A stretch of DNA of 64,000 nucleotides, from positions 17,826,440 to 17,890,439 of the forward strand of contig CM071574.1 in assembly GCA_036426205.1 (NCBI GenBank). The letters are read 5' to 3'. Both the position numbers and the translations under genes were made by a program. The notes under the pieces are model-generated. The model made no database searches, had not been told where the DNA came from, and saw only the letters and a list, made by a program, of their open reading frames with translations. How positions within the stretch are numbered: position 1 is the first letter of the stretch; the number at the start of each line of letters is the position of its first letter. Below are positions 9,956 to 21,307 of this stretch, one piece after another. The DNA is from Ascaphus truei. Its lineage: Eukaryota > Chordata > Amphibia > Anura > Ascaphidae.

Positions 9956-11396
9956 ATAAAATTGTGGGAGAGAAGTAACAACATGAAACTATATTTTGCT
10001 GTTTTCTTTTTCTAGATATTGTTTTAAAGTAATGATCATGATGTAATATACAGTACTTGTCTTGAATGAAAGTAAGTTTAGGATACTGAGTCAAATACAA
10101 CGACGTAGGAGTTAAGTTTAGAAGACTTGACTTTTCTTTAGCAATAATCTTCAACTGTCAACAAACTGTGATCTTGACAATTATTGCTAGAATTGACATT
10201 GGAATCTGCTGTAGTATTTAACTTCATTCAATATTTGTCTAATTCCCAGCTCTTACTTTCGGTGTTTGCCTCATTCCCTAGTATTTGAAAATTAAATTTT
10301 TATTATATGTAATTTCTTCTATAGAAATATTTCCTTTCTTGATTTTTCTTATTGCTTTATAAATTGGAGTGCAGTATATGAATGCACAAAGAAAGATGTT
10401 GCAGAAATAACTGCCAATATTTTTTAAGCATAAGAATAATATCTGTACCCTGGAAAACCAGGGATCCTACAGGGGAGCTAAGAAAAAGTAAAAAATTAAA
10501 ATCTGATGTAGCCCCCCAGATTAATGCAAACAGAGAAGGAGCTACAAAGTTCTATTAAATTAATAAAAACCTTGAATATGAATATCTTTCGGTACTATAA
10601 ATGGCTGTGCAATGTTGAGGACTCACTCAAGTTGAAGGGCATTACTTATACTCTATATAGAGAGACTGTTTAAGGCTCTGGGACAGAACTTCACTGGCAG
10701 CACAACAATTGCCTTGTTTTATTAATGGAGAAGGGGAGTGTGGTCCTGCTCAGCTTGCCAATTTACTGAAATTGGAGTGGTGCTATCTGGGATAGGAGAT
10801 ATAAATGTAATTGGAAAGAAAAGATCCCATATGATGCACTCTCCTCCACTAAATAAAATAACAAAATGTTATTGATAATGTAGAAAACAAACTCAATTAC
10901 AACCTAATAAATAGCGCTAGCCATTCTGTTCTACAGAGTACAGCTGAACCTGTCTAATCGGACTCCAGTGTGTCACCTCCCAACATGGATTACACAGAAA
11001 GCATCTGCTTACTATGTAAAGTAATATTCATACAAGCATACTCCTGTTTGAAATTCTAGTCTGAGTATAATATATCACCACAGGTGATGCATAGGTGAAG
11101 TTGGCAAATCAGTGCTAATAGATATGGCCCCCCACACATTGCATGCTGCACTAGATATACATCTAAAGTGTATGTGGTGGGGATATTGCACTTTGTTCCC
11201 ACTCTCATAACCTGTAGAATAACAGACTAGTGGAGTAAATTGTGTCTAAAGCTTGTGGGTTTCTTATTCAACACATATCTTGGTTAGATGACTAGAAGTA
11301 TGACATTTTGACATATTCAAAAGTACCAAAATGTTAATATCCTCATTAAGGTGTAGGGGGGGGGGGGGGGGAAATGTGTGTTATTAAAGTTTGCAA
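9956..11396. other. unclassified AT-rich sequence
   Basis: No gene is supported. A G homopolymer lies at about 11347-11371. Confidence 0.4.
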
Positions 11397-11404
11397 AAAA
11401 ACGG

Positions 11405-11482
11405 GAGCCACGCTCACACCGTGTTATAAGCAGATCCGCATTGTTGCGGATCACGCTATAATGTGGTTGAGCTGTAGTAGTA
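11405..11482. mobile_element. short palindromic MITE
   Basis: TTATAAGCAGATCCGCA (about 11424-11440) pairs with the right arm TGCGGATCACGCTATAA (about 11445-11461). The pairing extends outward through CGCTCACACC against GGTTGAGC. The foldback is about 75 bp with a tiny loop and looks like a degenerate dispersed palindrome. Confidence 0.65.
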
Positions 11483-11929
11483 TTGCCCTTTTGTTATTTT
11501 AGCCCATTCCCTAATCCATTTCTCCAAGTTCCTGAAATAATTATATTGGGAAGCTTACTTTCCATTTAAGGTTCTATATGTTTTCATTAATTTGCGTATG
11601 CTCCTACAGTGTGACAGGGGTACATATATTTAGAGGTTTCCCGGAGGTTGTCATTAGGACTATCAGTCTGATAGCATCTTTGTGGAGACTCTGCCAGGGA
11701 AAAAAAACTATTAAACACAGGCAAGAGAGTGAGACAAGATGAGGTCCAAATAGTATTTCACCCCTACAGCATATAACTCTGTAACCCCACAGCTTGTATA
11801 GAGTGAAATACAAGGAGAAGTAACGGCATTGATATTTTACCCTGAACTAGGCTGAGGAGGCATTACACTAACAACATATGACACACTTTTTGCAATACAT
11901 AGAGAGTCAAGTTTGTTGAAATGGCACTG

Positions 11930-12155
11930 AATGCGAGAAGGAGTAAATACACTGACTGGCACTGGGTTTGAAGCAGGGGTACTTGGTTACATTGGGCAAG
12001 TCACTTTATCTCCCTGTGCCTCTGGCACCATAAACATAGATTGTAAGCTCCACGGGGCAGGGACCTGTGCCTGCAAAATGTCTCTGTAAAGCGCTACAGT
12101 ATGTAAAACTAGCAGCGCTATACAAGAACATGCTATTATTATTAATTGCAAATGT
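11930..12155 (+). mobile_element. MIR-like (CORE-type) SINE
   Basis: TTGGGCAAGTCACTTTATCT and CTCCCTGTGCCTC match the conserved central region of MIR-type SINEs. They are followed by ATTGTAAGCTCC.CGGGGCAGGGACCTG and an L2-like 3' end (AGCGCTA..ACAAGAACATGCT, then ATTATTATTA). This order fits a tRNA-derived SINE that shares its 3' end with an L2-type LINE. The 5' tRNA-like head is eroded, so box A and box B cannot be assigned. Placement rests on recognition of the family, not an alignment. Confidence 0.7.
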
Positions 12156-14201
12156 GTCAATTTGCCTAATTCTAATTTGATAGCAAATGATTTGCATAAT
12201 TCTAATTACATGGTACCTGATTGTTGCTTACATTAGTCATGTATGAAGCCTAGCTGGGATCTTCTGTAGCTGAATTCCAGAACTAGCAAGTGCTGTACAT
12301 ACCCATTTCTACAAGTAATCCTAATCATTTCATCATTCAGAGATGTACTGTATGTTCACCATAAGGAGCTCTCCTACAACATTTTTATTTCCTTCTTGTT
12401 ACATTATATAAAAATTGCTTATGTATGCAGTTTTCTGTGACATCCCATTGATGTGGCTCAACATAATGAAGCATAAAATAGTTGCTGGGATTATGTCCCA
12501 TTCCTCTTTGATGCTAGAAAAGTGGCACGTGTTATTTAAGTTCCCTTTCTTCAGTAGCCTAAGGCAGTAATAAAAGAGACATACTGTAAAAATAGTCTCC
12601 ATTCTAGTTTACATGTTACCCTTGGATGTCATTTCATTTCACTTTCTCCTTTTTTCTCTGCATCTCATACCACAGCCTGCTTTATGCATGGAGGAAAAGA
12701 GCAAAGAGCTTGACACCATGGAATTAATTTATAGAATGCAAGAGAGAGGTCAATTTATCTTTTTTTGTACATATGTCTATGAATGTGAAGATTTTCTACA
12801 GTTGACTAAGGATTTGCTCTCTGTTCCCAAGAGATTGACTCCACTTGTAGTAGTTATGCGCTTAGATTGTTTGTGTAGTAATACACTTTACTAAAGCCCA
12901 AAGTTAATGCCCTACTCACTAAGATAATGATAGGTAAAAACAATGGCCATATTTGAGCTCATTAATGTTGGGTGATGTCACCTTGCTTCAGGATAATGCT
13001 GAGTTATCTTAAAATATAGTCAAATTACGTCTATCCCTTGACTAGATTCTAAAGGGGTTGAACATCAGGATCACTACATGGGCCTTACCCCCCGGTGTGA
13101 CATGCTTATTTATGCTCACCTATGCTGTATGTGAATATAATGATTGAAGGTTTTTAGATTTTTTAGATTTTTACATTTTAATTAATCCCAACAATACTGT
13201 TTTATGGTCATATTTTTGCTTTTTCACATATGATTACGATGCACTCCGCTCCCTCATCTCGTTGGACCTTACCCCTCCACCACCTCTTTGGTCTGTAGGC
13301 AATGGTATCAGTAACAACAATCATACCATTGAAACATTATTAAACCATACAATTCAATATATAGAACAAGGTAATTACCCCCTGAGCACTTAGGTGGCCT
13401 CAATGGCAAAGGGGCTAATGATAAAATAAAACCACTAACTCCATAGATTGTTGCACTCCTCCAACAATTTCAGGATAATCCACCGATCCAGTCATTAAAA
13501 AACACCAAAAGTATTTCAATAGTCTTTAAATAATCCACTCAACGCCCCATGCAGAGCAAATATATATTGTTTTATGAAAATGAGGCCTAATTCCTGGTCC
13601 GATGGTCTAACTCAATCTATATTTATCTATGCCCATTGAAGCCTGATCCGCAATCTTGATTCAATCCATTGATCCTCCATTAAATGAAAAATAATCCTCT
13701 ATGGATATTTCTTGAAAATTAAAAACTTTTATTCTTTTCCTTCATTCTTTTAATCGGACAACCATCATCTATGTCTTTTATTCACAGACCACTAAGGTGT
13801 TGTGGGAGGGTACAACCCTTAGACAGAGCCTGATGCCATCACATAACATGTAGTAGGAGATCACGTATTGGTTGACTTACCAGGTGGTAACAGCTCCTTC
13901 CAATGAGCAATGATGTCATGGGGAAAAAAACATCTTTGCCATGTCAACCATTGGTAAGAGGGGTTCCCACATGGTAAATCAATCAATCTAATAGGCCTTA
14001 TCTGACTACCCCTGCATTCATTATTAGTGGAAGTTTAAAGCACAATGTAATACCGTAGGCTAATATATTTACACATTTTCCATTTGTATGGGCAATTCCA
14101 AAGGACTAATATGCAAAATAAACAATCAATTAAGAGGTTACTGTGTAACACATATGTAACATGTTGGTCTTATTTAGTTCCCCTTTCTACCCAAGAGCTA
14201 C
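12156..14201. other. unclassified stretch
   Basis: No gene is recognised. An open frame at 12613-12894 includes a possible acceptor-like CATACCACAG followed by an acidic/basic stretch, but it matches nothing I know and has no donor evidence. The segment 13240-14160 is slightly richer in C and may hold old repeats that I cannot name. Confidence 0.35.
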
Positions 14202-15051
14202 AAACTAATTTCTTCCAAAGGTTTAAGTGACAAAGGCGCTCCAACGCTGAATCCCTTCAGTATTGAAATGTATGCAATAAGCAAATAAATAGGATAGGAC
14301 AAGGGAGTATATAAGATGATGCTTGTAGTAAAGTCCCCAGATAGACCAATAATCCCTGAAGGGCAAGGTGTAAGGCTGAAAACCCCAATCAAACCTTCAT
14401 TGGGATGGTTCCTGGACTCACAATAAGTATTCAAAGAGAATAAAGAATAGTACTCACAAATGCCCCTTTCCAATGTCCTGATAGGCGTGCAGCCAGATGA
14501 AGAGATGCTGGTCTCGGAGAACAAAAAGGAAAAAACTAGTGCACCGCCAAGAGTGGGTCCCAAGCCAATGTGTTTAAAAGTTCTTCTTTATTGATCCATC
14601 TTAAAAGTGGAGGTTAGCACCCTCCTACGCATTTCGTGTAAAAGTACACTTTATCAAGGACTTTTAAACACATTGGCTTGGGACCCACTCTTGGCGGTGT
14701 GCTAGTTTTTTCCTTTTTGTTCTCCGAAACTAATTTCTTCAACTGAAAGCATTCCTTACCATCTGACTCTGCCAGACAACAAAGAATAAAGAATACACTG
14801 AAAGACATGATTACCGGTATGTAAAAAGGAGAGAGGGCATCACTCACTGTCATAAAAACAAGAAAAATGGATGCTACATTAGCGGGGTAAATATCCACTT
14901 TAGTACCGGAGGTTACGGCTACCTTAGAGGCCCAGAAGAGAGTATAACCAAAATCTTCCTTTACCATATTTTCCACCCAGACTAGATGTACTTTTGATAT
15001 TTGGAAGATGATAACCAATATAAGATAAGAATACAGACGTGTCTGTAGCAC
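14178..15051 (-). pseudogene. unrecognised hydrophobic ORF interrupted by insertion B
   Basis: The minus-strand frame from 15051 runs open through 14741. It has hydrophobic segments near residues 7-19 (YLILVIIF), 57-75 (NVASIFLVFMTVSDALS) and 78-94 (IPVIMSFSVFFILCC), then a polar tail with KECFQLKKLV. The frame then enters insertion B. If the insertion and one duplicate target are removed on paper, the frame continues for about ten codons and stops near 14178. I do not recognise the family. The composition looks more protein-like than its neighbours, but no splice signals or start context settle it. It could be a chance ORF, part of an old transposon, or an exon relic. Confidence 0.3.
14202..14740 (-). 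mobile_element. foldback insertion B with hammerhead-like motif and 14-bp target duplication
   Basis: The direct repeat AAACTAATTTCTTC is exact at 14202-14215 and 14727-14740 and bounds a 511 bp insertion. Inverted arms of about 72 bp lie at 14514-14586 and 14656-14726. On the minus strand at about 14659-14600 the order is CTTGATAAA, a perfect GTGTA/TACAC stem with a CTTT-type loop, CGAAATGCGTAGG, and then a GGAGG/CCTCC hairpin containing GTGCTAA. This is the cleanest of the three related motifs. The insertion splits a hydrophobic frame on the same strand. Confidence 0.8.
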
Positions 15052-15883
15052 ATTCCCATTTACTATTTTAAAATGATATTGAAAATAGTCATTCGTTTTT
15101 TAGATACTATTCTGCTCTTTCCTTTTTAAACATGTGATTAATTAATAAGATAAGACATTAGAACTGAACAAGCATCCTAGCATTTCAGATAAGTGTTCTG
15201 TCATTAAACTGAAGGAGAAACACAGCAAATCAAGCCCGTAAAATTAACTTCATTAGCCGATAATGAAGTTGAGTCATTTTAGTCTCACTATTAAGTGGAT
15301 CAAAGTTATGTTGGTAGTTTCTGTCCAATATGTGATAATCAAGCATCCACAGGAACGTCAGTATACAAGAGGTTAGAAGAATGTGAGGAATTCTGAACTT
15401 TCTTTCATTTCTATGCCACTATAAAAAAATATATATATATTTAAAACAAATGTCATCCAAAAGACATGCTATTCAGTGAAACTGAATGCCAAAATAACTC
15501 TGCTAAGTTTTGAAGACCAGCTTTCGTGTTGTTTCAAGTGCAACCTTAATGTTGTACATACTGTACTACTAAAACCCAAAGTACCTAGAAGCTTTTCACT
15601 TTTATACCTAACACATTGATTACAGCCAGAAAAAAACTGGAAAGAACAGCAGAACCACTACATGGATACTAACCCATCCCTCACCCTATTAGGAATTGAT
15701 AAATTATAAATGACAGAGAAAAAATTAATAATAAATATTAGTAAGTCTAAGAGAATATTTTATTTATATACGAAAATCAAAAATTATCCTATAGCGCAAT
15801 ATGCACAACTATGAAACGGGCAAGTCATATAAATACCATAGTATAAAAAATAAAAACACACCGAAAGAGTATATGCACTAGAT
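15052..15883. other. unclassified AT-rich sequence
   Basis: No gene or recognisable repeat is visible, apart from a short TA run at about 15428-15441. Confidence 0.4.
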
Positions 15884-16330
15884 ACAACAGGCAGGGCCGC
15901 AGACAGATTTCCCAGGGCCTACAGTAACTACAGTTACGACCGGGGCCCTCCCCCCAAGTGTCTTGCGAGCCCCAAGCATTTCACACCTCGCAAGGCCCCT
16001 CTATTTCCCCCCCTCTTCCAATATCTTTATCTCTCCTCCGTCTCACTCCCTCTCTCACTCCTCACCCCATCTCTTACACCCCCTCTCTCCTCTCCATCAA
16101 TTACCCGACTCTCACTCAATCCCACCCCGCCTCGCATATATTTCTCTCACCCTGCGCCTCAGTCTTACTCCCTCTTTTCCTTACTCAATCCCTTAACCCC
16201 TCTCTAACACTCCCTCTGTCCTCTCACTCTCGCCCCTCCTCCATCAATTTCCCCACTGCTCACTAATTCTCTCCCTCCTCACACATTCCCCCCACAAAAC
16301 ACATACCAAAAAGCCCCACCTCCTCAAATA

Positions 16331-17093
16331 CATATGTAGCAGGGTCACCCCTAACTATTCTACCCAATGGGCTGGCAGTAAACCCTGGTACTATCAGGTT
16401 GCCAGTAGTTGGTTTGGGGTTTTCTCCCTTTCTATGGTACTGCTCTTGAGCGACAGCAGGGGGTGGTACAACCTGTTGTAGCTGGGACAACAGGGTGCCC
16501 GCCTTCTGACTGTACTTAAGGGCAGGACTGCCCTAAAGTTAGAGTTGTTCCTTCCCCTCTGAGGAAGGCAGGTCACACAACTGGGAGCCTGAGATTGGGG
16601 CCTTCCCATGTGCTCTTCCCTCCGGGGGAGAGTGAGTGTGTACCTTACCTCTGCCTCTGCTAAGGAGGTGGGGAAGAGCTAGGATGGCTGCGGTTGCCTT
16701 TGGCCTGCAGTGATGGTCCAGTGACCATCTTCAGTGATAGCTGACCTGACAGACTGTATCAGGAAGAAGTCTGCTGTGTAACTGTGACTCCAGAGTGTAG
16801 TAATAAACCTGTTCCTGTTTTGCAATATACTTCCTGCCTGCTGCGTGACCTTACTGGGGGGAGAGGTAATAAGTTCTACCGTGGGAGATCACCTTCAGTT
16901 CCTGGAGCCTACGGCAGATGGAGGCGCTGCACTGCCAAGGAGATATGTGGGGTATGAACCCCAGAAGCCTGTTCCTGTATCCCCACTACCATCGGCGGAT
17001 GACTCAGCCCTCCTGTTGCTAGCAGGTATATGCACCATACACCCTGTAATGGCCCCTATCTGCGATTTGGTGGGGGAAACACCGTTTCACATA
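16331..17093 (+). mobile_element. solo LTR 1 with CATA target duplication
   Basis: The segment 16335-17089 starts TGTAGC, ends TTTCA and is flanked by CATA on both sides (16331-16334, 17090-17093). Removing it rejoins a regular CAAATACATACAAAA unit of the surrounding minisatellite, which is strong evidence for an insertion. It holds an AATAAA signal at about 16802-16807 and a CTGCGATTTGG.GGGGG tract near its 3' end, shared with the LTR-like block at 38712. There is no internal retroviral gene. The family is probably Ty3/gypsy-like or ERV-like, and I cannot say which. Confidence 0.7.
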
Positions 17094-17665
17094 CAAAAAG
17101 CCCCCACCTCCCAAATATATACAAAAAACCCTACCCCCAAATACATACAACCCCCCTCACTCCAAATACATACAAACCCCCATATCCCAAATACAAACAA
17201 CCCTTCCCCCATACACCCCAAATACATACAAAGAACTACCCCCAAATACATACAGAACCTCCACCCCCACAAATACATATAAAAGAAACCACCCCCAAAT
17301 ACATATAAACAAATCCCCCCACCCACCGAATACATATAAACCCCCAAATACATATTTAAAAAAAACACCCCCAAATACATATAAAAATCCCACCCCCAAA
17401 ATACATATATATCTATATATATATATATTAAAAAAAACACCCACCAAATACAAATAGAAAACCCCACCCCCCAAATACATATAAACATATAAACCCCCAA
17501 CGCCCCAAATACATACAGTATAACCCCCGCACCTCCAAATACATATAAAAAAACACACCCCAAATACATATAAAACAATCCCCCCCACTCCCCAAATACA
17601 TCTAAAAATAAATACTTCAACTCCCAAATATATATTAAAAACACACACACCCCAAATACATATAA
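17094..17665. repeat. CAAATACATATAAA-CCCCC minisatellite, left arm
   Basis: About 24 degenerate units of 20-27 bp, each built from CCCCCAAATACATA plus an A-rich spacer. Minus-strand translation gives long glycine/valine/tyrosine frames that are artefacts of the repeat. The units are complementary to the 18170-18870 array. Confidence 0.85.
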
Positions 17666-18165
17666 AATAATGACTTACCTTGGGAGTGGTGTCAGGCCTC
17701 TAGCTGTGCCCACTGGCTGCGGAGGGCCCGGCTTCCAGTCTTCTAGTTGCCGTGGGGCCCGGCTTTTCCCCAGCTGCAGGCAGGGCCGCCAGAAGGGGGG
17801 GACAGAAGGTAGAGGTGTCCTGGGCCCGGTGGCAGCGGGGGGCCCGGTGGCCAGTGGCATAACTTTGGCCCGACCTCTAGCCAGGTGTGGCTGCCGGTCC
17901 TCTCCCGGCCGGGTCCCTATCTCTCTCAGATGCAAGCCTCTACCATTGTCCCACGCCAACAGGCCTCTGTGACGTCAGCACGCCGGAAGTAGGCTTGGCC
18001 TAGCATCCGGCACCTGGCGGCATGGAGGGAGGCCTGGCATGTGCCAGCTTGGCGTGGGAGCGAGGGATAGAGGCCCGCAGTGAGTGAGAGTCGGGGCCTG
18101 GCCAGGAGATGACCGACACTGGGCCTGGCCAGAGGTGGGCCACACTTGCAGTCCCATCCACAAGG
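17666..18165. other. GC-rich core between the minisatellite arms
   Basis: About 500 bp of GC-rich sequence. GGCAGGGCCGCCAGAAGGGG at about 17782 resembles the outer CAGGGCCGC terminus, and GGCCCGG words recur. It may be the end of a further nested element. The open frames here are GC-driven and not credible genes. Confidence 0.45.
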
Positions 18166-18169
18166 TAAG

Positions 18170-18870
18170 TCTGTTTCTTTTTAAATATGTATTGAGGGGG
18201 TTGGGGTCTTGTTTATATCTATTGGGGGAGTGGGGGTCTTGTTAATATGTATTGTGGGAGTGTGGGGTCTTCTTTATATGTATTGGGGGTGGGGGGTCTT
18301 GTTCATATGTATTGGGGGTTGGGGGTCTTGTTTATAATAATGAGGAGTGGGGGTCTTGTTTATTTATATTGGGGGTGGGTGTCTTGTTCATATGTATTGG
18401 GGGTGGGGGTCTTGTTTATATGTATTGGGGAGTGGGGGTCTTGTTCATATGTATTGGGGGTGGGGGTCTTGTTCATATGTATTGGGGAGTGGGGGTCTTG
18501 TTCATATGTATTGGGGGTGGGGGTCTTGTTTATATGTATTGGGGAGTTGGGTCTTGTCATATGTATGGGGGTGGGGGTCTTGTTCATATGTTTGGGGGGT
18601 GGGGGTCTTGTTCATATGTATTGGGGGTGGGGGTTCGTTTATATGTATTTGGGGGTGGAGATCTTTTTTACAGCATGTATAGAGGTGGGGGTCTGTTTAT
18701 ATGGTATTGGGGGTGGGCCATTTATTTTAAAATATTTTGGTGAGTGAGGGGCTTTTTTAAATGTATAGGGTGAGTGGGGGGCTTTTAAAAATGCATTGGG
18801 GGAGTGGGTGGCTTTTTAATATGTTTTGGGGGAGTGTGGGCTTTTAATATGTATTAAGGGAGTGGGGTTA
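18170..18870. repeat. TATGTATTGGGGGTGGGGGTCTTGTT minisatellite, right arm
   Basis: About 25 units of roughly 25-27 bp, including near-identical runs at 18370-18560. The array is the complementary, inverted counterpart of 17094-17665, so the element could fold back over most of its length. G-runs of 4-6 bases recur in every unit. Confidence 0.85.
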
Positions 18871-19198
18871 TATGTATTTTGTGGGGGGGTGATTGAGTGA
18901 GAGGAGAGAGGGGGAGGGGGAGAGGGAGGGAGGGAGTGAGTTAGTGAGGGAGTGAGTAAGGAAAAGAGGGAGTAAGAGTGAGACTCAGGGGAGAGAAATA
19001 CATGCAAGGTGAGAGGGGGTGAGAGAGGAAGAGGGAGTGAGACGGAGGGGAGAGAAATACATGGGAAGAGGGTGGGAATAAGAGGGGACTCGTGAGGTGT
19101 GAAATGGGGGAGGCTCGTAATACCGCTGGGGTGGGGGGGAGCCCGGACCTAACTCTAGTCCTGGTCCCAGGAAATCTGTCTGCGGCCCTGGCAGCGGG

Positions 19199-21001
19199 CC
19201 TCCCTCACTGACTGTCCCAGCTCCTCACAACCGGAGGGCCCACCCATCTGCCCCCCCCCCCCCAACCCAGTGATCACCTCGCCCACCTCCCCCCGGCTCC
19301 ACCCGAGAATCTGCCCATAACCCATTTGTTCAAGCGAAGGGCCCACGCCACCTGATGGTCAACCTTCTTCTCATCACCCTTAATATCACACTTAATTTAA
19401 CGTTTGGCAAGGTGCTAAATGATCTAAGCTCTCCTAGGTGATTAATGCCCTGAAGTGTTACCTTTTTAGCCTACAATATTGCAAAACTGTATAGTAAACT
19501 ACTGCACGTGAATCTCCATTACAACTAACTACATTTTCTTTGTCAGCTTTAGAGCTAGCTACAGAACTCTGCTTTATTCATGCTGTCTGGAAGGGTAATA
19601 CCCTAGAATGAAGTGCTCCAGACTAAAGTATGTACTGCAGGGGGAGAAACAATCATAATAGTGGTTACAAATCTGCTTTGTTTTCTTTGGCTTTGCTTGA
19701 TTGGACCTTGGTTGAGCATACCTTGATTTGCTTTACCATCGCATTGCTGCATGTAAGTCCTGTAACCCGATTGCTGTGAAGTGTGTCAGTCTTTTTCAGC
19801 GCTGATTGTACTCAATTCCACACCCTGTCATTTTACGGGCTCTAATACCATGCTGTTTGAATTGCTTTTACTCACGGCTCTGTCAGACACTATTTGAAGT
19901 CCTTCATGAAATCATTTCTTTTGCTATGTCACACTTCAAAAATATTTGATAAATTAAACAATATGGGTCAGTGGTTCATAAACGGCGAATAATGAGTCAT
20001 AAATTGTCACGTTACACAAAATGTGCAGGTTTTCATGTGAATTTAAAATCTGAAAAAGAAATGCAGAGAGAAAGCCATGATTTCTGTCAAACATTTTAAG
20101 ATAGATTTAGGCAATAATGTATAGTATAGTGGAGTCTGGGTAAATATTTTGATTTATATTTTCAATGTTGAGTGCAATATAGTGCAATAATTTACTCAGT
20201 GGAGTCTGGTTTTGGATCTGTAATACAACAACTTCTAAAATGGTAAATTTCAGAAATACCGAGTTATTCTCATTAATAAGCTGTAAAGTTTATTTGTTTG
20301 TTAATTCAACTTGGTTTAAACATTGCGTATATTCCATTCAGAAGAAAAATTAGGTTTAGCTAAATATGAATTGTGATTTGATTTGAGATGTTCAACATGC
20401 ACAGAAAAAAATGTATCTTGAATAAATAACATTGTAACTATTTGATGAAGAGAGTTATGCTTTGTCTGACCTTAAAAATATGTAACGGCTTTAAATATTA
20501 CATATAATGAAAAAAAGGACAAAGAAAAGCAAATCTTATTTTTCTATACTGATTGCAAATTACGGGTTGTAAACAAGAAGTCTATATATGTTTAGGAGGT
20601 GATTCATCATTGCCAAGAACATTTAGCATTTTGCAAAATTACCCAATGTTTTTTTTCTAGTGAAAAATGGGAAAACCAAATGGGATTTATCATTCCAACA
20701 CTCCCCATTTTTCAACGCCAAATCACAATGGTCAGACTCATGCATATTTAAATGAGCCAAGTATTCGTAATGAAAGCATCTTTTGGCCTTAAGACAAATG
20801 ATTTACAAGTGAAATAAATATGTTTTATGTTAGATGGACTTTATTGAATCCCATCATCTACACCTGTCAATGAACGTTCAACAAAAAGTTGTATTGTTTT
20901 GAGCTTGTTATCAATCAATTAACATAAGTAAAATATACAGCCAAAGTCTGTGCCTCGTCCTTATTTTTGACTCCTACGTTATCTTTGTTTTATTACTGTA
21001 C
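19199..21001. other. unclassified stretch, GC-rich to about 19350 then AT-rich
   Basis: The first 150 bp are GC-rich with a C homopolymer at about 19249-19263 and may be a remnant of another element next to the composite. The rest is AT-rich with no recognised gene or repeat. Confidence 0.4.
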
Positions 21002-21185
21002 AGATGCATCCGCCTAGATTCAACCATTTCTCGGTCCAATCTCGGTGCTGTCTGCCATGTTCCTTGCGTGATTCACTGAATCATCTTCCTGTGAAGTCTG
21101 TCAATCACACCTTTATTTGCCAATCACGCCTAGCTTAGCCTAGGATTTCTTCCCGAGAAATGGTTGAGTCTAGATGACTGCATCT
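21002..21185. mobile_element. MITE with 33-bp inverted ends
   Basis: The left arm 21002-21034 (AGATGCATCC..TAGATTCAACC..TTTCTCGG) is nearly the reverse complement of the right arm 21153-21185 (CCGAGAAATGGTTGAGTCTA..). The element is 184 bp and non-coding. The target duplication is not obvious. Confidence 0.75.
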
Positions 21186-21307
21186 ATATGTCGTATTGGT
21201 CACCAAATTCAAATCCAAATAAGCAATAACATCAATACTGTATACAGTATACTTGAGGGACATATGTCTTTTTTCAACCTCATCTAAGATATAACTATGT
21301 ATCTACT

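Larger units (their letters stand above)
15884..19198. mobile_element. composite CAGGGCCGC foldback element, 3.3 kb, probably hAT-type
   Basis: The left end CAGGGCCGCAGACAGATTTC (15892) matches the reverse complement of the right end, which finishes CTGTCTGCGGCCCTG (19190). The flanking 8-mers ACAACAGG (15884-15891) and GCAGCGGG (19191-19198) agree at five positions; the three differences are all A/G, so a decayed 8-bp duplication is plausible. Inward of the ends lie a pyrimidine-rich arm (15990-16260) and a complementary purine-rich arm (18890-19070). These are followed by complementary minisatellites on each side and a GC-rich core. No transposase remains. A solo LTR sits inside the left arm. 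Confidence 0.65.

Noticed and set aside
12613..12894. Possible exon with an upstream pyrimidine-CAG
   Set aside because: There is no donor evidence, no recognised protein family and no neighbouring exon. The frame is compatible with chance.
17087..18747. 100-190 codon Gly/Tyr/Val-rich frames
   Set aside because: These are translations of the complementary CAAATACATA and TATGTATTGGGGG minisatellites. The periodic peptide follows the DNA repeat.
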